From Streptomyces albiflavescens (GTDB lineage Bacteria; Actinomycetota; Actinomycetes; Streptomycetales; Streptomycetaceae): a DNA stretch of 64,000 bases. Position numbers and translations under genes: made by a program. The DNA is taken from contig NZ_BMMM01000018.1 of assembly GCF_014645835.1 (NCBI RefSeq), forward strand, positions 186,137 through 250,136, read 5' to 3'. The notes below the pieces were generated by a model. It was given only the letters and a program-made list of their open reading frames with translations. It ran no database searches and was not told where the DNA came from. Every line of letters starts with the position of its first letter. Position 1 is the first letter of the stretch. Below are positions 43,900 through 52,978 of the stretch, piece after piece.

Positions 43900-45897
43900 C
43901 TAGCCCGCTGTTCGGGGGATCCGCTTCTCCCAGGTCCGGTGGAAGACCACCTGGTCGCCGTCCTTGCAGATCACCTCGTTGGAGGTGATGAAGTCCTCGG
44001 CGTCGCAGGTGATTTCGGAGATCGTCGAGATGCGTGCGTCCCACGGCAGGTCCGGGCGGTGCAGACGGACCGACCACGTCGAGCGGGCGCGAGCGGAGAG
44101 TGGAGCGGAGTCCTTGATGGTGTAGGTCTCCAGCGCGTTCTCGGTGAATTCGAGGCCGTCGGGGTAGACGCGCGTGCCCCCGTAGCGCGGGTCGACCTCC
44201 AGACGCCACGCGCCGGCGGCCACGTCGCGGACCATCAGGCGTTCCGGGCGGGGTTCGTCCAGCGTCGTCGGCACGACGACCCCCAGCGGTTCGGACTGCT
44301 CCGGTTCCTCGAACGTGATGGAGGACGTCGACTCCCGTGTTCTCACCGGGAGTTCCAGCACACTGCCCATCGGGTCCAGGGTGAAGCCGGCCTCCGAGCC
44401 CGGCTGGGGCCAGATCCAGGGCCAGTACGCGGAGGAGACGGAGAGGCGGATGCGGTTGCCGGGCGGGAACGCGTAGCCGATGGCGTTCAGGTCGAGAACC
44501 ACCTCCTCCGTAGCCCCCGGTTTCCAGGGAACCGCCTGGTCGCGGCCGTGACGCGCTGACAGATTCAGTACACCCCGAGTGACGAGTGTCGAGGCTCCGT
44601 GGGGGGCCACGTCACAGAGGCGGGCGATCACCTGGCCCCGGGGAACCGAGGACCGCAGCCGCAGCCGGACTCTCGGACGGCCCAACACCCAGGTCTCCTC
44701 CGGTACTTCGAATTCGAAGCAGGCGGATCTCGCGTCCTCCTCCCGCTGGTCCGGGGGCAGGTCCGCGTCGTTCCCGAGGGGGAGGAAGCGCCCCGCGTCC
44801 GCCCCCGTGTGCTGGGGCGAGCGGATCAGCACCGGGTCGCCCTGGAGCGCGTACGAGACGGGGGTGACCGAGGGGGAGGGCCAGGCCGGGTCGCCCACCC
44901 AGCGGCCGGGGAGCTCCGGGTACACCGTCGCTGGGAGGTGTGCGTCCATCACGTACGAGCGCAGGAGGGGGGTGGACAGGGCGCCCGTGTCCTTGTCCCG
45001 CAGCCAGTGGTCCCACCAGCGCAGGGTCTCCTGGAGGAAGCCGATCGCCGGGCCGGGCGGCTGGCCCCGGTCGGGGTACTGGTGCGACCAGGGGCCGATC
45101 AGGCCGCGCACGCGATCCCGCGGAAGGTGTTCCACCAGTCGCAGCACCGCGTCGCGGTACGGGTCGTGCCAGCCGCCGACCGCGAGGACCGCAGCCCGGA
45201 TCGTGCCGTAGTCCTCGCAGACGCTGCCGTGCCGCCAGTAGGCGTCCCGGGTCTGGTGGGACAGCCAGCTGTGGATGGCCGGGTCCACCGCCCGCAGGCG
45301 CTCCACCCACATGTCGCGCCACATCACCTGGCCCACGTGCAGCGGGTCGGGCGGGCGGGAGACGAAGGCGAGCAGGGTGGCCGCCCAGGCGTGCATGTCG
45401 ATGGCGAGGACGGAACCTCCCATGTAGTGCGCGTCGTTGTCATAGCGATCGTCCGTCGAGCAGACCGTGACGATCGCCTTGAGCGGCTCGGGCGCGAGGG
45501 CCGCGATCCGAAGGGAGTCGAAGCCGCCCCAGGAGATGCCGAACATGCCGACCTTGCCGGTGCACCAGGGCTGGGACGCGAGCCAGTTGACGACCTCCAC
45601 CCCGTCGGCAGGCGCCACCTCCGCGTACTCGTCCGTCGGCAGGCCCTCCGAGTTGCCGTGGCCGCGGACGTCCACCCGGACGGAGGCGTAGCCGTGGCCC
45701 GCGTACCAGGGATGGCGTTGCCAGTCGCGGGGCGCGGTCCAGTCCGTGAGGCGGCACGGGAGGTATTCGAGGAGCACGGGCACGGGTTCTTCGGTCAGCG
45801 GGCGCCATACGCGCGCGTACAGACGGGTCCCGTCCGGAAGCGGGATCCAGATGTCCTCGTGAGTGGTCTCGTACGGAAAGGACGTACGGATGTGCAT
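43900..45897 (-). CDS. CocE/NonD family hydrolase (X-Pro dipeptidyl-peptidase S15-like)
   Basis: This 665-residue alpha/beta-hydrolase starts at the ATG at 45897, 7 nt after GGGGTGAC; a GTG at 45906 would add 3 residues. The N-terminal catalytic domain has the nucleophile in MFGISWGGFDSL, and DVRGHGNSEG nearby. The X-Pro C-terminal jelly-roll domain follows (APHGASTLVTRGVLNLS, NRIRLSVSSAYWP). Family members cleave esters or amides, such as cocaine esterase or acyl-amino acids. There is no signal peptide, so it acts in the cytoplasm. Two small genes flank it on the same strand. Confidence 0.88.
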   Translation of the reverse strand: MHIRTSFPYETTHEDIWIPLPDGTRLYARVWRPLTEEPVPVLLEYLPCRLTDWTAPRDWQRHPWYAGHGYASVRVDVRGHGNSEGLPTDEYAEVAPADGVEVVNWLASQPWCTGKVGMFGISWGGFDSLRIAALAPEPLKAIVTVCSTDDRYDNDAHYMGGSVLAIDMHAWAATLLAFVSRPPDPLHVGQVMWRDMWVERLRAVDPAIHSWLSHQTRDAYWRHGSVCEDYGTIRAAVLAVGGWHDPYRDAVLRLVEHLPRDRVRGLIGPWSHQYPDRGQPPGPAIGFLQETLRWWDHWLRDKDTGALSTPLLRSYVMDAHLPATVYPELPGRWVGDPAWPSPSVTPVSYALQGDPVLIRSPQHTGADAGRFLPLGNDADLPPDQREEDARSACFEFEVPEETWVLGRPRVRLRLRSSVPRGQVIARLCDVAPHGASTLVTRGVLNLSARHGRDQAVPWKPGATEEVVLDLNAIGYAFPPGNRIRLSVSSAYWPWIWPQPGSEAGFTLDPMGSVLELPVRTRESTSSITFEEPEQSEPLGVVVPTTLDEPRPERLMVRDVAAGAWRLEVDPRYGGTRVYPDGLEFTENALETYTIKDSAPLSARARSTWSVRLHRPDLPWDARISTISEITCDAEDFITSNEVICKDGDQVVFHRTWEKRIPRTAG

Positions 45898-45916
45898 GAC
45901 AGTCACCCCAGTGGCT

Positions 45917-46531
45917 TCAGTGGACCGGGTGCGTCGTGCGGCGCAGCCAGGGAGCGAGGGCCGGCACGGCCGGGCCCGCGGCGACGGCGATCGCGCCCTT
46001 GGCGCCGAAGCGCGCTGTCAGCCGTCCGGCGGCGAGGAGTACCGCGCGCACGGCTGCCGTCGGCGGCCGCGGGGCGATCCGGCGGACCGCGCGGCGCGAC
46101 GCGCCGGGCACGCGGGCGGAATCCGCCGCGTGTCCGCGTCCGGCCGGCCGACGGCGGCCCGCCATGTACGGGATGAGGCCGAACGCCGTCCCGATGGTCG
46201 CCGCCGAGAATCCCCCGTCGCGGCCGGTGGGCCGGCCGCCCGCGAGGGAGACCGGATGGACGAGCGTTCCGTATGTCGCCGACACGGGTGTCGCCGTGCC
46301 CGCGGTGATGCGCACGCCGCCGTGGCTGACGGGGTCGGAGAGACAGCGGACCAGGATCGCCCGCACGCCGAGGAAGGAGAAGCCTGCTCGGACCTCCGGG
46401 CCGGAGAGGGTCGGCAAGCCCCTTCGCCGGCCGGAGAAGGCCTGGTCACCACCCGGCGGCTGCCCGCTGCCGGGCTCGGTCTCGACGGCGCTTCGGGACA
46501 CGGCGGGGTCCCTCCGGATGGGTCGTTGCAT
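45917..46531 (-). CDS. hypothetical protein, 204 aa, upstream of CocE-type hydrolase
   Basis: The frame from the ATG at 46531 to 45917 has strong third-position GC bias along its length, while the opposite-strand frame (45936-46550) does not look better. The product is basic and Arg/Ala/Pro-rich. It has weakly hydrophobic stretches (IGTAFGLIPYMAG, and GAIAVAAGPAVPALAPWL near the end) that could be membrane-associated. It lies 19 bp upstream of the hydrolase and is probably co-transcribed. I recognise no family, and the start is unsure because no ribosome site is clear. Confidence 0.5.
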   Translation of the reverse strand: MQRPIRRDPAVSRSAVETEPGSGQPPGGDQAFSGRRRGLPTLSGPEVRAGFSFLGVRAILVRCLSDPVSHGGVRITAGTATPVSATYGTLVHPVSLAGGRPTGRDGGFSAATIGTAFGLIPYMAGRRRPAGRGHAADSARVPGASRRAVRRIAPRPPTAAVRAVLLAAGRLTARFGAKGAIAVAAGPAVPALAPWLRRTTHPVH

Positions 46532-46770
46532 GTCCGGTCGTATCAGCTGATCAAGAACATACCGCTCGTGATCCGATATCGCCCGGGCGAGCGGGGGTAC
46601 CTGCTGCTGGAGCGAAGTCGAGCGGGGGGGACGGTGGGCGCTCGTGGTGATCGAAACGTGACCGGATACGCTGACTTGAGTGATGGCAGCGACACATCGA
46701 CAAACCGTGTCATCGACCGAATGATCGACCGAGTTCGCCATGTGATCGTCAGCAGACAGGAGAACCTCTC

Positions 46771-47781
46771 GTGACCGTCGTCGGGCCGTTCGGGCTGAGC
46801 GTGCGGGACCAGGCTCTCGAAGCCGATGTCCAGGCCGGATTGGCGGCTGTGGAGGAGGGCTTGCTCGAAGTCACCAAGAGCGAGGTCCCCTTCATTACGG
46901 AGGCCGCGCAGCATCTCCTCCGGGCCGGTGGCAAGCGGTTCCGTCCGCTGCTCGTGATGCTCGCCGCGCAGTTCGGTGACCCGTACGCGCCGGGTGTCGT
47001 GCCCTCGGCCGTGGTCGTCGAGCTGACCCATCTCGCCACGCTGTACCACGACGACGTGATGGACGAGGCGGACGCGCGGCGCGGGGTGCCCAGCGCGAAC
47101 ACCCGCTGGGGCAACTCGGTGGCCGTCCTCACCGGTGACTTCCTGTTCGCGCGTGCGTCGCACACCCTGGCCGACCTCGGACCCGAGGCCGTCCGGATCC
47201 AGGCCGAGGCGTTCGAACGGCTCGTGACCGGGCAGATCCTGGAGACCGCGGGGCCGCGCGACGGGCGTGACCCGGTCGACCACTACCTGGATGTGCTCGG
47301 CGGGAAGACCGGCTCGCTGGTCGCCGTCGCGTGCCGGTTCGGGGCGATGATGTCGGGCGCCGACGAGACGGTCGTGGACGTGCTGACGCAGTACGGGGAG
47401 CGGCTGGGTGTCGCCTTCCAGCTCGCGGACGACGTGCTGGACATCGCCTCCGACTCGCACGAGTCCGGGAAGACGCCGGGGACGGATCTGCGCGAGGGGA
47501 TTCCCACGCTGCCCGTGCTGCGGCTTCGCGAGCGGGCGGAGCGGCTGGGACTTGCCGAGGACATCGCGCTGTGCGAGCTGCTCGACTCCGACCTGACGGA
47601 TGACGCCCGGCATGCCGAGGCGCTCTCCCGGCTGCGGGTCCATCCCGCGCTGGAGCAGGCTCGACGGGACACCGTGCGGTACGCGGAGGATGCGCGGGCC
47701 GCGCTGGCTCCGCTGCCGGAGTGTGACGCGAAGGCCGCGCTGACGGAGCTCGTGGACGCGGTGGTGCACCGGGCCGGGTGA
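46771..47781 (+). CDS. polyprenyl diphosphate synthase (long-chain, menaquinone side chain)
   Basis: This 336-residue trans-prenyltransferase has the family marks: GGKRFRPLLVML, the first Asp-rich motif LYHDDVMDEAD, GKTGSLVAVACRFG and the second QLADDVLDIASD. Small residues before the first motif allow long chains. It elongates prenyl diphosphate with IPP, most likely to make the menaquinone tail, given menG and the MenJ-like gene in the same region. The exact chain length cannot be read. The GTG at 46771 follows CAGGAGAA. Confidence 0.92.
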   Translation: MTVVGPFGLSVRDQALEADVQAGLAAVEEGLLEVTKSEVPFITEAAQHLLRAGGKRFRPLLVMLAAQFGDPYAPGVVPSAVVVELTHLATLYHDDVMDEADARRGVPSANTRWGNSVAVLTGDFLFARASHTLADLGPEAVRIQAEAFERLVTGQILETAGPRDGRDPVDHYLDVLGGKTGSLVAVACRFGAMMSGADETVVDVLTQYGERLGVAFQLADDVLDIASDSHESGKTPGTDLREGIPTLPVLRLRERAERLGLAEDIALCELLDSDLTDDARHAEALSRLRVHPALEQARRDTVRYAEDARAALAPLPECDAKAALTELVDAVVHRAG

Positions 47782-47893
47782 GGTCCGCCAGGGCGTCGCG
47801 ACGCCGCGGAGATCCATCAGAAGCCCCCTAGGGGCGACGACGGCTCGGCTGCGACCCCACCCGGCGTGCACGGTCGCAGCCGGGGCGGCTGTC

Positions 47894-48406
47894 TCAGTAG
47901 CCGGTTCCTCCCGTGTTCGTTGCCGGTGTGCCCGACGCCTTCGCTCCTGTGGGCGTCACCGCGAACCATGTGCCGTCCACGCCCTGGCCGTACGCCTCCT
48001 TCGGTTCGTCGTCCTTGATGTAGCGGTACAGGGGCCAGCCGGCGAGCGTGAGCTGGGTGGTGCCGTCCGTGCGCTTCACCGTGGAGACGAGGCTCTTGTC
48101 GATGCCCTTGGTCGTGATGGCGCCCTGGGCCGTCGCGGCGGGCCAGAGCTTGGCGCAGCCGTCGTAGCAGGTGACCTTGGTCGGGTTCGCGGAGTCCGCG
48201 TCGAAGCGGTAGAGGACGTAGCCCTTGCTGTCGGTCACGACCGTGCCGACGCTCTTGACGTCGGCGGCGGTCAGCGTGGCCCCCGAGGCCGTCGAGGTGC
48301 CGGCCTTCTCGCCGCCACCGCCACCGCTTCCGCCGCTTCCGCATCCGGCGAGCGTGAGCGCCACCACCGCGGTGCCCGTGGCCGCGTAACCAATGATGTG
48401 CCGCAT
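47894..48406 (-). CDS. lipoprotein with Yx(FWY)xxD repeats (COG4315 / DUF-type)
   Basis: This 170-residue secreted lipoprotein has a signal ending in the lipobox LTLAGC, then a Gly-rich linker. Two copies of the family repeat follow: YVLYRFDADSANPTKVTCYD and PLYRYIKDDEP, each with Tyr-x-aromatic-x-x-Asp, plus a conserved CYDGCAKLWPA. The family is widespread and its function is unknown; the Cys pair and aromatics could bind a ligand. It is divergent from the CHRD protein gene, and the shared intergenic region holds a Crp-type site. Confidence 0.9.
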   Translation of the reverse strand: MRHIIGYAATGTAVVALTLAGCGSGGSGGGGGEKAGTSTASGATLTAADVKSVGTVVTDSKGYVLYRFDADSANPTKVTCYDGCAKLWPAATAQGAITTKGIDKSLVSTVKRTDGTTQLTLAGWPLYRYIKDDEPKEAYGQGVDGTWFAVTPTGAKASGTPATNTGGTGY

Positions 48407-48486
48407 GGCTACCCCCTTGGCCGATGCCGATTGCTCCCACCCCGATGTACGGATTTGGGCGGGTTATCGCTTGGCCTTGGAGTCAT

Positions 48487-48500
48487 GTGATGCAGGTCAC
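48487..48500. promoter_or_regulatory. Crp-type site between divergent secreted-protein genes
   Basis: GTGATGCAGGTCAC fits GTG-N6-GNCAC, and with one more base each side becomes TGTGA-N6-TCACA, a perfect Crp-like dyad. It is 80 bp before one gene (47894-48406, minus) and about 100 bp before the other (48597, plus). Confidence 0.55.
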
Positions 48501-48596
48501 ATTGTTGGATTGAGTCCAGGGTCGGATTCAGTCCGTACTCATGCCCAGAAGCTGACGCAGGGGGTGTCGGCTGAGATACGGGGAGAAAACAGAATC

Positions 48597-49616
48597 ATGG
48601 GATCGAACGCCACGTTCACCACGCGTCGCAAGAGCCTGATCCTGACCGGCGTCGCGGTGGCCGCCGCGGCCGGTGTCGCCGCCGCCGTCATCCCGGCGGT
48701 CGCCGACAGCGGCAGCCACGGCAAGAGCCACAGCGGTACGAGCCACTCGATGCACGGCGACCGGACCATCGTCACGCAGAGCGGCGTCATGGGCGGCAGC
48801 GGCGGCACCATCCTCGCCACCAGCCTCAACGGTGCCAACGAGGTGCCCGTCCAGGGCGGCCCCGCCGTCGGTGACAAGGACGGCGCGGCGCTGGAGTTCA
48901 TCAAGGTCAAGGGCAACAAGGTGTCCGTCGCCGTGACCTGGCGCGGCACCGGCAGGCCGACCCTGCTTCACATCCACCAGGGCGCCAAGGGCACCAACGG
49001 TGGTGTCAAGGTCGACTTCACCAAGTTGCTCGACAAGATCAAGGGACACAGTGTCGTCGGTACCGTCAAGGTCGAGGATGCGGCTCTGCTCGCCGCACTG
49101 AAGTCCGACCCCGGTTCCTTCTACGCCAATCTGCACACCGCCGAGTTCCCGGGCGGTGCCGTCCGCGGCCAGCTCCACAAGGTCACCAGCTCCTTCGACT
49201 TCCGGCACGCCCTGAACAACTTCCAGGCGTCCGTCGTCAAGGGCAAGCAGATCTACGAGTGCAAGCCGGTCGAGGGCGGCGGGTACGCCTTCGCGCAGCG
49301 CGATGTCGCGGCCCTGCTCGGCGGCCATATCGCACACTCGTTCGTGAAGCCCAACTCTGGTACGCCCCAGTGGGTCGCGCCCGACCGCAGCGCGGTCACC
49401 GGCGCGCTGATCTCCAAGACCCCGAACGGCGACAAGAACATCCCCGAGCTCGACCTCAAGGCCACCCAGTCCGGCAAGCACCGCGGCCTGCTGGCGGGGA
49501 CGCAGGAGATCCTGCGCCTCAACACCGTGGGCGGCGTGGCCCCGGCCGGGTCCTGCTCGCCGGGGACGATCGTGGGGGTCCCCTACCAGGCGGACTACGT
49601 GTTCGTGCAGCGTTGA
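48597..49616 (+). CDS. secreted CHRD + DUF3455 protein
   Basis: This encodes 339 residues from the ATG at 48597, after a GGGGAGAA ribosome site. A signal segment (ILTGVAVAAAAGVAAAVIPA) and a His/Ser-rich region (GSHGKSHSGTSHSMHG) precede a CHRD domain at about 60-195, which has the pattern LLHIHQGAKG, FYANLHTAEFPGGAVRGQL. The C-terminal 150 residues match DUF3455 (IYECKPVEGGGYAF, GTPQWVAPDRSAVTG, QADYVFVQR). CHRD occurs in extracellular adhesion or superoxide-dismutase-like proteins. The role here is unknown. A hairpin at 49635-49678 ends it. Confidence 0.88.
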   Translation: MGSNATFTTRRKSLILTGVAVAAAAGVAAAVIPAVADSGSHGKSHSGTSHSMHGDRTIVTQSGVMGGSGGTILATSLNGANEVPVQGGPAVGDKDGAALEFIKVKGNKVSVAVTWRGTGRPTLLHIHQGAKGTNGGVKVDFTKLLDKIKGHSVVGTVKVEDAALLAALKSDPGSFYANLHTAEFPGGAVRGQLHKVTSSFDFRHALNNFQASVVKGKQIYECKPVEGGGYAFAQRDVAALLGGHIAHSFVKPNSGTPQWVAPDRSAVTGALISKTPNGDKNIPELDLKATQSGKHRGLLAGTQEILRLNTVGGVAPAGSCSPGTIVGVPYQADYVFVQR

Positions 49617-49634
49617 TCGACCGAGCGCATGGAA

Positions 49635-49678
49635 GGCGGTGTCTCCGTCGACCCCTACGGGTCGGGGGAGGCACCGCC
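49635..49678 (+). terminator. terminator after CHRD protein
   Basis: GGCGGTGTCTCC at 49635-49646 pairs (one G-T wobble) with GGAGGCACCGCC at 49667-49678, and an inner CGACCC/GGGTCG stem extends it. Confidence 0.75.
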
Positions 49679-49854
49679 TCCTCACGTCATACCGCAGGAG
49701 TACGTGGAGTTGAGTCCGGGGTCTGACGCTTCTCTGCGGCCGATTTGGTCAGATTGAGTACACCACTCCTCACCGGTTCGGGTGAGAATGGCGGCTCAGG
49801 GGTGGAAGAGCGTGAGGACGGTAGGCCGCCGCCGACGACGGAGGTAAGGCACAC

Positions 49855-51054
49855 ATGGCACCGTACGAATCCGACGACAGCACGAAGGCCGACGAGGCCG
49901 AGGATGTGCGCGCCGGGCGACGCAAAGCCGCGCGGTACGTCGTCCCGGTCGCGGTGGTGGGGGTGGCGGCGGCGACCATCGGTCTCGTCCCGGCGCTCGC
50001 CGACTCCGGCGACCCCGACCTGCCGAAGATCACCGCACAGCAGCTCATCGAGAAGATCGCCACGTCGGACGTCCAGCAGCTGTCCGGCACCGTGAAGATC
50101 AGCACCGATCTCGGCCTGCCCAACCTGGGCGGCCTGGAGAGCGGCCTCGTGTCCGGCGCCGCCAAGGGCGACGGCGGCTCCTCCGCCGACCCGCAGTCCA
50201 AGCTGCTCGAACTCGCCTCCGGCACGCACACGCTGCGCGTCGCGGCCGACGGCCCGGACAAGGGCAAGGTCTCCCTGCTGGACAGCGCCGCCGAGTACAG
50301 CGTCATCCACAACGGCGACGAGGTATGGGCGTACGACAGCAAGTCGAACGAGGCCTACCACGCGACCGCGCCCAAGTCCGAGAGCCAGAAGGAGAAGGAG
50401 GAGGTCCCCTCCACGCCCAAGGACTTCGCCGACGAGGCCCTGAAGTCGGTCGACGACACCACCTCCGTGACCGTCGACGGCACCGCGCAGGTCGCCGGCC
50501 GTGACGCGTACAAGCTGCTCATCAAGCCGAAGCAGTCCGGCTCCACGGTCGGCGCGATCAGCATCGCGGTGGACGCGAAGACCGGGATGCCGCTGAAGTT
50601 CACGCTGACCCCGGCGAGCGGTGGCGCCGCCGTCGTGGACGCGGGCTTCACCAAGGTCGACTTCGCCAAGCCGGCCGCGTCGACGTTCGACTTCACGCCG
50701 CCCAAGGGCGCGAAGGTCACTGAGGGCGATGACCTGAAGAGCGAGGACAAGGCCCAGCCGAAGGGCGACGAGGACTTCGCCGAGGGCCTCGACGGCCTGA
50801 AGACCCTCGGCAAGGGCTGGAACTCCATCGCCGTGTTCGACACGGGCGGCCAGGGCATGCCGTCCGGCTCGTCCGGCAACGGCGACGTCGACGGCTTCCT
50901 GAACTCCCTCGGCGACCACGTCACCGGCAAGTTCGGCTCGGGCACGGTCTTCTCGACCCGCCTGGTCAACGCGCTGATCACGGACGACGGCAAGGTGTAC
51001 GCCGGTGCCGTCACCAAGGACGCGCTGGTGAAAGCGGCCGACGCCGCCCGGTAG
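49855..51054 (+). CDS. LolA-like / DUF2092 lipoprotein-carrier fold protein
   Basis: This 399-residue protein has a cytoplasmic N-terminus and a membrane segment near 29-48 (ARYVVPVAVVGVAAATIGLV). A LolA/RseB-like beta-sheet domain follows, with the pattern LIEKIATSDVQQLSGTVKIS, VWAYDSKSNEAYH and SISVAVDAKTGMPLKFTL-type strands. The family holds lipids or senses envelope stress. It lies 33 bp before the ABC transporter genes, so it may feed or guard that exporter. The start at 49855 is supported by GGAGGTAAGG upstream. Confidence 0.82.
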   Translation: MAPYESDDSTKADEAEDVRAGRRKAARYVVPVAVVGVAAATIGLVPALADSGDPDLPKITAQQLIEKIATSDVQQLSGTVKISTDLGLPNLGGLESGLVSGAAKGDGGSSADPQSKLLELASGTHTLRVAADGPDKGKVSLLDSAAEYSVIHNGDEVWAYDSKSNEAYHATAPKSESQKEKEEVPSTPKDFADEALKSVDDTTSVTVDGTAQVAGRDAYKLLIKPKQSGSTVGAISIAVDAKTGMPLKFTLTPASGGAAVVDAGFTKVDFAKPAASTFDFTPPKGAKVTEGDDLKSEDKAQPKGDEDFAEGLDGLKTLGKGWNSIAVFDTGGQGMPSGSSGNGDVDGFLNSLGDHVTGKFGSGTVFSTRLVNALITDDGKVYAGAVTKDALVKAADAAR

Positions 51055-51087
51055 TCACGGTATGCGCACCATGAATTGAGGGAGCCC

Positions 51088-52080
51088 ATGGAGGAACTGT
51101 CCGCCGCGGAACCGGACATGGTGGACACGGGAGGCGCAGTTCTCGCGGAGGACACCGTGATCGCCACCCGCGCGCTCACCAAGCGCTACCGCGGCGGACA
51201 GCTCGCCGTCGACGGCCTGGACCTGACCGTCCCGGCAGGCAGCGTCTTCGGCTTCCTCGGGCCGAACGGCTCGGGCAAGACCACCACCATCCGCATGCTG
51301 ATGGGCCTGATCGAGCCGACCTCGGGCACGGCACGCGTGCTGGGGCAGCCCATGCCCCGGGCCACCCGCGCCGTGCTCCCGCATGTCGGCGCCCTCATCG
51401 AGGGCCCCGCGCTGTACGGCTTCCTCTCCGGGCGCGACAACCTCGTCCGGTACGACGCCGCCGACCCGACCGCCGACCCCCGCACCCGGCGTACGCGCGT
51501 CGCGGCCGCCCTCGACCGGGTCGGGCTCACCGCCGCGGGCGGCAAGAAGGCGAAGGCGTACTCGCTCGGTATGAAGCAGCGGCTCGGGCTAGCGGCAGCG
51601 CTGCTCCAGCCCCGCCGACTGCTCGTTCTGGACGAGCCGACCAACGGCCTGGATCCGCAGGGCATGCGTGAAATCCGCTCCTTGGTCAGGGAGTTGGCCT
51701 CCGACGGCACGACCGTCTTCCTCTCTTCGCACCTCCTCGACGAGATTGAGCAGGTGTGCACACACGCGGCCGTGATGGCGCAGGGGCGGCTCATCACCCA
51801 GGGCGCGGTGGCCGATCTCGCGGCGGGCGCGCGGGGCCGACTCGTCGTGACCACCCCCGACCCCGGGGACGCGGCGCGCGTACTGAAGGAACAGGGCGTC
51901 ACGGATCTCGTTGTGACCGATACGGGCGTGACCGCCGAGCCGCCGGACCGTGAACTCGCCGAGCTGAACGCCGCGTTGGTCGAGGCCGGCGTCCGGGTCC
52001 GCGGCTTCGGGGTCGAGCGGGCCTCCCTGGAGGACGCGTTCGTGGCGCTGACGGGGGAGGGATTCGATGTCGCGGGCTGA
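51088..52080 (+). CDS. ABC transporter ATP-binding protein
   Basis: This encodes 330 residues. The DrrA-type ATPase has Walker A (GPNGSGKTTTIRMLM), the signature AYSLGMKQRLG, Walker B (LLVLDEPTNGLD) and the H-loop (FLSSHLLDE). The C-terminal domain of about 100 residues is typical of exporters for lipids or drugs. The start at 51088 follows GAGGGAG; an in-frame TTG at 51076 is possible. It overlaps the permease gene by 14 bp. Confidence 0.93.
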   Translation: MEELSAAEPDMVDTGGAVLAEDTVIATRALTKRYRGGQLAVDGLDLTVPAGSVFGFLGPNGSGKTTTIRMLMGLIEPTSGTARVLGQPMPRATRAVLPHVGALIEGPALYGFLSGRDNLVRYDAADPTADPRTRRTRVAAALDRVGLTAAGGKKAKAYSLGMKQRLGLAAALLQPRRLLVLDEPTNGLDPQGMREIRSLVRELASDGTTVFLSSHLLDEIEQVCTHAAVMAQGRLITQGAVADLAAGARGRLVVTTPDPGDAARVLKEQGVTDLVVTDTGVTAEPPDRELAELNAALVEAGVRVRGFGVERASLEDAFVALTGEGFDVAG

Positions 52081-52975
52081 GGCGGTACCGGGGTCCGAGG
52101 CGGTGCCTGTCGAGGGCACAGCCGTACGGAAGCCGAGCCCCCTGTGGACCTTCGGACTCTTCCGCAGCGAGCTTGTCACCACCTTCCGGCGCTGGCGGAC
52201 GATCGCGCTCCTCGGCGTGCTGGCGGCCGTGCCGATCCTCATCGGCATCGCGATCAAGATCGAGACGAGCGACGGTTCGGCGGCGGGCGGTGGCGGCGGC
52301 GAAGGTCCGGCGTTCATCTCGCAGATCACCAACAACGGCCTGTTCCTGGTGTTCACGGCGCTGGCCGCGACGCTCCCCTTCTTCCTGCCGATGGCGATCG
52401 GTGTCATCGCGGGCGACGCGATCGCGGGCGAGGCCAACGCGGGCACGCTCCGCTATCTCCTGGTCGCCCCCGCGGGCCGTACGCGCCTGCTCCTCACCAA
52501 GTACGCGACCACGATGACGTTCTGCCTGGTCGCGACCCTGGTCGTGGCGGCGTCCGCGCTCATCGTGGGGGCGCTGCTGTTCCCGCTGGGTGAGCTGACC
52601 ACGATCTCCGGGACCCGGATCAGTTTCACCGACGGGCTCGGGCGGGCCCTGCTCATCGCGCTGGTCGTCGCCGCCTCACTGACCGGCGTCGCGGCGCTCG
52701 GCCTGTTCATCTCCACCCTGACCAACAGCGGCATCGCGGCGATGGCGACGACGGTCGGCCTCCTCATCACCATCCAGATCCTCGACCAGATCCCCCAGCT
52801 CCACGCGCTCCAGCCGTACTTCTTCTCCCACTACTGGCTGTCCTTCGCCGACCTCATGCGCGACCCGGTGTACTGGGACGACCTGTTCCGCAACCTCGGA
52901 CTTCAGACGCTGTACGCGGCGGTGTTCGGGTCGGCGGCGTGGGCGCGGTTCACCGCGAAGGACATCACGGCGTAG
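52067..52975 (+). CDS. ABC transporter permease
   Basis: This 302-residue ABC-2 type permease has six helices, with the pattern PFFLPMAIGVIAGDAIAGE and TLRYLLVAPAGRTRLLLTKY that couples to the ATPase. It lacks a signal peptide. It overlaps the ATPase gene by 14 bp, so the pair and the LolA-like protein form one operon. The substrate is unknown. Confidence 0.92.
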   Translation: MSRAEAVPGSEAVPVEGTAVRKPSPLWTFGLFRSELVTTFRRWRTIALLGVLAAVPILIGIAIKIETSDGSAAGGGGGEGPAFISQITNNGLFLVFTALAATLPFFLPMAIGVIAGDAIAGEANAGTLRYLLVAPAGRTRLLLTKYATTMTFCLVATLVVAASALIVGALLFPLGELTTISGTRISFTDGLGRALLIALVVAASLTGVAALGLFISTLTNSGIAAMATTVGLLITIQILDQIPQLHALQPYFFSHYWLSFADLMRDPVYWDDLFRNLGLQTLYAAVFGSAAWARFTAKDITA

Positions 52976-52978
52976 GAC

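Noticed and set aside
45936..46550. 204-codon plus-strand frame
   Set aside because: It overlaps the minus-strand frame 45917-46531, which has better third-position GC bias and lies in operon order with the CocE-type gene.
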